Assembly: GCF_000384815.1 (NCBI RefSeq)
Contig: NZ_ARQF01000017.1
Span: forward strand, 121,874-185,873
Source of the DNA: Halodesulfovibrio aestuarii DSM 17919 = ATCC 29578
Lineage (GTDB): Bacteria; Desulfobacterota; Desulfovibrionia; Desulfovibrionales; Desulfovibrionaceae
Length of the DNA: 64,000 nucleotides
Reading direction: 5' to 3'
Every line of letters begins with the position of its first letter. Within the stretch, counting starts at the first letter, position 1. Shown here in pieces: positions 60,846 to 64,000 of this stretch. The notes beneath the pieces were generated by a model. It had not been told where the DNA came from. It did no database searches and worked only from the letters and a program-made list of their open reading frames with translations. The position numbers were made by a program, and so were the translations under genes.

Positions 60846-62126
60846 ATGAGCCTTGGATTCTCACACAATATGATGCTTGCAGCTTATGGAACTGCATGGC
60901 GCATTGCCCGACCTTTTCTTGATCGCAATAAACGTTTAAAGCATGGACTTTCTCAGCGGCTTGTGCCCTACGGATGGTCAAAACGGGCACATGTGTGGAT
61001 TCAGGCCGCTTCCGGCGGTGAGGCATATCTTGCATGGCAAATGCTGCGCGAGATGCCGGATGATCAACAATTAACCATCCTGCTTACCTCTTGTACCAAG
61101 CAGGGGATTGAGGTCTTAGAAAAAGCCAGAGAGTGGGCTTCCAAAGAAAAAAGTTATCTTGATATCCTCGTAAGGTATTTTCCGTATGATCAGCCCCATG
61201 TGATGGAGCGTGCCGTGGAAATGGTAGCGCCGAAAACCATGGTTTTACTGGAAACAGAATTGTGGCCGGGGCTTATGACAGCCTGTGCCGTGCGAAATAC
61301 CCCAGTCGCGGTCTTCAATGGACGAATGAACCCGCGGTCACTTGCAGGGTATCTAGCGACTGCCGGATTCTGGCGTCGTATCCGACCGGCAATGATTCAC
61401 GCTATTTCTGATAAAGATGCCCGCAGGTACGCGGCTCTTTTTGGAGAACAGGGCGTGTATGCTATGAACAATATTAAATTTGATAGTGTTTCTGTTGGTC
61501 GCATCCGAGGTAAGAATCCGCTGATTGGTAAAGTTATTAAGAAGAACACCCCCCTTGTTGTGCTCGGTTCTGTTCGTGAAGAAGAAGAGTCTGATCTCCT
61601 TGATTTGGTTACCCGTCTTAAAGAGGCCCGTCCAAAGACAAGTATAGCGCTTTTTCCTCGGCATATGGAGCGAGTTGGGGTGTGGGAAATGATGCTGAAC
61701 GGCACAGATTTACCTTTCGTCCTTCGATCACAGATTACAGAGCCACCTGTTCCGGGAACTGTCATTTTGTGGGATACCTTTGGTGAGCTGGGATATGCGT
61801 ATCAGCTTGCTCGTGCAGTTTTTGTTGGTGGCAGCCTTGCTCCACTAGGTGGTCAGAATTTCCTTGAGCCTCTTGCGGTTGGCAAGAACCCCGTTATCGG
61901 CACCAGCTACCATAACTTTCAATGGGCAGAAGGCGTCATCGATGAAAAGATGGTGTACTCTATGGATAATGTGGATGATGTCTACGATCAGCTCATGCGC
62001 ATTCTTAAGCGAGCCGCAAAACCGGAAGTAGTGCAGAAGCGTTTTGCGGCGTGGCTTAAAGATCGACAGGGCGGCACAATGCAGGTGCTTAATGCTCTCT
62101 GGTTTTTAATGAAGCGTGCGAATTAG
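60846..62126 (+). CDS. waaA: 3-deoxy-D-manno-octulosonic acid (Kdo) transferase
   Basis: 426 residues of the WaaA/KdtA GT-B glycosyltransferase family. Landmarks are AASGGEAYLAWQ with the conserved Glu, RYFPYDQPHVMERAVEMVAP, VLLETELWPGLMTACA, NGRMNPRSLAGY, IALFPRHMERVGVWE and FVGGSLAPLGGQNFLEPLAV. It attaches Kdo to lipid A on the inner membrane. This implies an LPS outer membrane. The N-terminal membrane anchor is short. Confidence 0.92.
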   Translation: MSLGFSHNMMLAAYGTAWRIARPFLDRNKRLKHGLSQRLVPYGWSKRAHVWIQAASGGEAYLAWQMLREMPDDQQLTILLTSCTKQGIEVLEKAREWASKEKSYLDILVRYFPYDQPHVMERAVEMVAPKTMVLLETELWPGLMTACAVRNTPVAVFNGRMNPRSLAGYLATAGFWRRIRPAMIHAISDKDARRYAALFGEQGVYAMNNIKFDSVSVGRIRGKNPLIGKVIKKNTPLVVLGSVREEEESDLLDLVTRLKEARPKTSIALFPRHMERVGVWEMMLNGTDLPFVLRSQITEPPVPGTVILWDTFGELGYAYQLARAVFVGGSLAPLGGQNFLEPLAVGKNPVIGTSYHNFQWAEGVIDEKMVYSMDNVDDVYDQLMRILKRAAKPEVVQKRFAAWLKDRQGGTMQVLNALWFLMKRAN

Positions 62127-62152
62127 ATTTGTATTTTTCAAAACAAATTTTA

Positions 62153-62182
62153 TTGACAGAACAAAGCTTATAGTCTTACAGT
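62153..62182 (+). promoter_or_regulatory. Candidate promoter of the trpL-trpB transcript
   Basis: TTGACA (62153-62158), an 18-base spacer and TACAGT (62177-62182). A TATAGT at 62169 is an alternative -10. Either places the transcript start within about ten bases of the trpL start codon. Confidence 0.5.
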
Positions 62183-62188
62183 TTGGAC

Positions 62189-62248
62189 ATGCAGAAAACT
62201 AACAATTCATCCATTCTTTCTCTTCGAAATTGGTGGTGGCGCTGGTAA
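62189..62248 (+). CDS. trpL: trp leader peptide (19 residues, four Trp codons)
   Basis: ATG 62189 to TAA 62246-62248 encodes MQKTNNSSILSLRNWWWRW, with Trp codons at 15, 16, 17 and 19. Scarcity of charged tRNA-Trp would stall ribosomes on this run. The codons lie in segment 1 of a textbook attenuator. Segment 1 (62238-62242) pairs with segment 2 (62252-62256); the antiterminator pairs CCGTGG (62255-62260) with CCGCGG (62305-62310); segments 3:4 form the terminator. There is little room for a ribosome site (TTGGAC abuts ATG), so leaderless initiation is possible. Confidence 0.9.
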   Translation: MQKTNNSSILSLRNWWWRW

Positions 62249-62300
62249 AAGGCGCCGTGGATTGTTATTGCCTGCGTAAAAATATTACGTAGAACTTACT

Positions 62301-62338
62301 AAAACCGCGGTAGTGCAAACTGACCGCGGTTTTTTTTA
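62301..62338 (+). terminator. trp attenuator terminator
   Basis: AAAACCGCGGT (62301-62311) and ACCGCGGTTTT (62323-62333) form a perfect 11-bp stem with an inner AGT/ACT extension and a T8 run. Its left arm is the partner of the alternative antiterminator CCGTGG at 62255-62260. A further 8-bp hairpin CTGCGTAA/TTACGTAG (62272-62292) lies between them and would be looped out by the antiterminator. Confidence 0.9.
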
Positions 62339-62377
62339 TGGTCTAAGCACTGCCGTAACATATTAAGGAGACTCATT

Positions 62378-63601
62378 ATGTCTACAGCAGTGAACAACGA
62401 AGTTTCAGCGGCGGGTTTTTTTGGTGAATACGGCGGACAGTACGTTCCGGAACCATTAAAGCCTGTCCTTGCAGAGCTTGAAGCAGCTTTCGAAAAATAC
62501 CGCAACGATCCTGAGTTCATCAAAGAGTATCATTACTATTTGACTCAGTTCTCAGGTCGCGAAACTCCCCTCTACCTTTGTTCCAATCTTACAGAAAGAC
62601 TTGGTGGCGCAAAAATCTACCTTAAACGGGAAGATTTGAACCACCTTGGTGCACATAAAGTTAACAACACCATCGGGCAGATTTTACTTGCAAAGCGTAT
62701 GGGCAAAAAACGCATCATCGCTGAAACCGGTGCTGGTCAGCATGGCGTCGCAACAGCTGCAACGGCTGCTCTCATGGGTATGGAATGTACCATTTTTATG
62801 GGTGAAGTTGATATTGAACGTCAGAAGCTCAACGTATTCCGTATGCAGATGATGGGCGCAAAAGTTGTCGCTGCAACCAGCGGTCAGAGAACGCTGAAAG
62901 AAGCAGTTGATGAAGCGTTGGCAGAACTGGTTCAATCTTCAGAAGACACTTTCTACCTTCTTGGGTCAGCAGTAGGTCCACATCCGTACCCGACAATCGT
63001 CCGCGAATTTCAGCATATCATCAGTAAAGAGGCAAAGCGTCAGATTCTTGAGCAGGAAGGTCGTTTGCCGGATTGCTGTCTCGCCTGTGTTGGTGGCGGT
63101 TCAAACGCAATCGGTATGTTTGCAGATTTTATTGAAGAAGAAGGCGTACGTCTTATTGGTGTAGAACCGGCAGGTCGTGGTCTTAAGTATGGTGAGCATG
63201 CAGCATCCTTGAGCCTCGGCGAGCCGGGTATAATGCATGGGTTCAATTCTTACATGCTTAAAGATGAAAATGGCGAAGCTGCTGAAGTTTACTCAATATC
63301 TGCTGGTCTTGATTACCCGAGTGTAGGGCCAGAGCACGCATTTCTTAAAGATGCTGGTCGTGCAGAATATGCGTATATCAGTGATAAAGAAGCAATGGAT
63401 GCATTCTTTGCACTCTCCCGTACCGAAGGTATTATTCCTGCAATCGAATCTTCCCATGCCCTTGCACACGCAATGAAGATTGCACCGCAGATGGATAAGG
63501 ATCAGATTCTTATAGTATGCCTTTCTGGTCGTGGTGACAAAGACGTTGCTCAGATCGAAGAAATGGTTTCTGCTGGTGACATCACGATTCCTGAGTTGTA
63601 A
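62378..63601 (+). CDS. trpB: Tryptophan synthase beta subunit
   Basis: 407 residues of the canonical TrpB1 type. [20 protein letters not shown] at the N-terminus, PLP lysine K94 in [60 protein letters not shown] for the phosphate cup, and [10 protein letters not shown] at the end are all intact. It condenses indole with serine. The ATG follows AAGGAG. No trpA or other trp gene follows; a terminator lies 20 bases past the stop. So this is a one-gene trp transcript under attenuation control. Confidence 0.96.
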   Translation: MSTAVNNEVSAAGFFGEYGGQYVPEPLKPVLAELEAAFEKYRNDPEFIKEYHYYLTQFSGRETPLYLCSNLTERLGGAKIYLKREDLNHLGAHKVNNTIGQILLAKRMGKKRIIAETGAGQHGVATAATAALMGMECTIFMGEVDIERQKLNVFRMQMMGAKVVAATSGQRTLKEAVDEALAELVQSSEDTFYLLGSAVGPHPYPTIVREFQHIISKEAKRQILEQEGRLPDCCLACVGGGSNAIGMFADFIEEEGVRLIGVEPAGRGLKYGEHAASLSLGEPGIMHGFNSYMLKDENGEAAEVYSISAGLDYPSVGPEHAFLKDAGRAEYAYISDKEAMDAFFALSRTEGIIPAIESSHALAHAMKIAPQMDKDQILIVCLSGRGDKDVAQIEEMVSAGDITIPEL

Positions 63602-63620
63602 TAAGCAACAAAATTACAGG

Positions 63621-63658
63621 AAAAGCGGGATGTCGACTAAGGCATTCCGCTTTTTCTT
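63621..63658 (+). terminator. Terminator of trpB
   Basis: AAAAGCGGGATG (63621-63632) pairs with CATTCCGCTTTT (63643-63654) with one G-U, followed by more T residues. Confidence 0.85.
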
Positions 63659-63773
63659 ATTGCAAAGGGAAAATGTTGAAAAAGTATTATGAGTGTAATT
63701 TTGTAAAATCAGTATGTTACCATGTAGTCTGATGATTGTTTAGAAAAAGCATTAAAAAAATATTAAAAACATG

Positions 63774-63802
63774 TTGACGGAGAGGGCAGGTTTGCATAGA
63801 AC
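63774..63802 (+). promoter_or_regulatory. Strong sigma-70 promoter, probably of an rRNA operon
   Basis: TTGACG (63774-63779), a 17-base spacer and TAGAAC (63797-63802), preceded by an A/T-rich UP-element-like stretch and followed by a G/C-containing discriminator (GTCTCTCGC). No protein start follows in the remaining 200 bases. Confidence 0.55.
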
Positions 63803-64000
63803 GTCTCTCGCTGCAACGGAGCAGCCCAAACGGGTCGCACCAAAACAGCTTGTTCATTTTCAATTAACGACGCAAAAACGAAAGACAACTTCTTCGAAAG
63901 TAATTCAAAAAAGAGGTTGACTCCTGAAGTAAGATAAGGCAAAACGCTTTTCGCACTTCAGAAGACAACTGGTCTTTTGTCGTCGCTTTGAAACTCTTTG

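Larger units (their letters stand above)
63602..64000 (+). other. Right-edge region: trpB terminator, rRNA-type promoter and leader, no gene
   Basis: After the trpB terminator there is an A/T-rich block with A-tracts (63740-63770), then a near-consensus promoter and about 200 bases of leader without an open frame. The last bases (CGCTTTGAAACTCTTTG) resemble the CTTTGAAA element often seen shortly before 16S rRNA. No rRNA sequence is inside the window. Confidence 0.45.

Noticed and set aside
1..64000. CRISPR arrays, tRNA genes, complete insertion sequences, prophage
   Set aside because: I saw no regularly spaced direct repeats, no tRNA-like cloverleaf sequence and no transposase, integrase or phage structural genes. 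This was a visual scan only; tRNAscan-SE and ISfinder searches would settle it.

Overview
The window looks like a chromosomal segment of a motile, anaerobic, sulfate-reducing deltaproteobacterium (Desulfobacterota, order Desulfovibrionales). The base composition is low for that group (roughly mid-40s % GC by eye), which resembles Halodesulfovibrio more than classical high-GC Desulfovibrio. This assignment rests on gene content, not on any database search. The supporting content is an NfnAB-type electron-bifurcating transhydrogenase pair, a FrdCAB fumarate reductase joined to a two-subunit class I fumarase, hydrogenase maturation genes hypD-hypE, a stand-alone IMP cyclohydrolase (half of PurH), and a late flagellar operon fliR-flhB-flhA-flhF-flhG-fliA-cheY. 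Genes are dense on both strands. I see no phage, complete IS, CRISPR, tRNA or rRNA gene.

Layout. 0-4.8 kb: the tail of a membrane protein, a methyl-accepting chemotaxis protein and nfnA-nfnB. 5.4-10.1 kb: the frdC-frdA-frdB-fumA-fumB operon. 10.1-11.2 kb: a gene-free kilobase with an operator-like inverted repeat and a densely self-complementary segment that I propose is a structured RNA. 11.2-13.8 kb: a LysR regulator and a CstA-family transporter. 14.2-22 kb: RNA modification, decay and repair genes (queH, rng, a radical SAM gene, trmI, mutM), a PaaK-like ligase and a ChaN-PDZ lipoprotein. 22-31 kb: a soluble P-type-ATPase-like HAD protein, a sigma-54 two-component pair, pgi, an aminotransferase, sfsA, and an orphan ABC ATPase with a kinase-like partner. 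31-38 kb: a DksA-like zinc finger protein, a GNAT protein, a degenerate receiver, tatD, cheV, ispH and dus. 37.7-47.3 kb: the flagellar cluster on the minus strand. 47.5-50 kb: IMP cyclohydrolase and hflX. 50-51.4 kb: a second gene-free block with serial hairpins. 51.4-63.6 kb: a PAS histidine kinase, ftsY, ung, hypE/hypD, an HD hydrolase, a ddl homologue, waaA, and a trpB behind a complete transcription attenuator with an unannotated leader peptide. 63.6-64 kb: a strong rRNA-type promoter, suggesting that an rrn operon begins just beyond the right edge.

Functional themes. Nfn, Frd/Fum and HypDE fit an anaerobic redox economy: NAD(P)H/ferredoxin balancing, fumarate/succinate interconversion and [NiFe]-hydrogenase maturation. 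MCP, CheV, CheY and the flagellar genes form a motility theme. A sigma-28-like site precedes the MCP gene and a sigma-54-like site lies against the fliR start codon.

The most unusual material is non-coding: two candidate structured RNAs (10.39-10.98 kb and 50.94-51.26 kb), the trpL attenuator serving a solitary trpB, and a dispersed degenerate family of GC-rich sequences near gene ends. One member of that family appears to supply the reading frame upstream of hflX. RNA structures and promoters were derived by hand from complementarity and consensus matching; none was computed.
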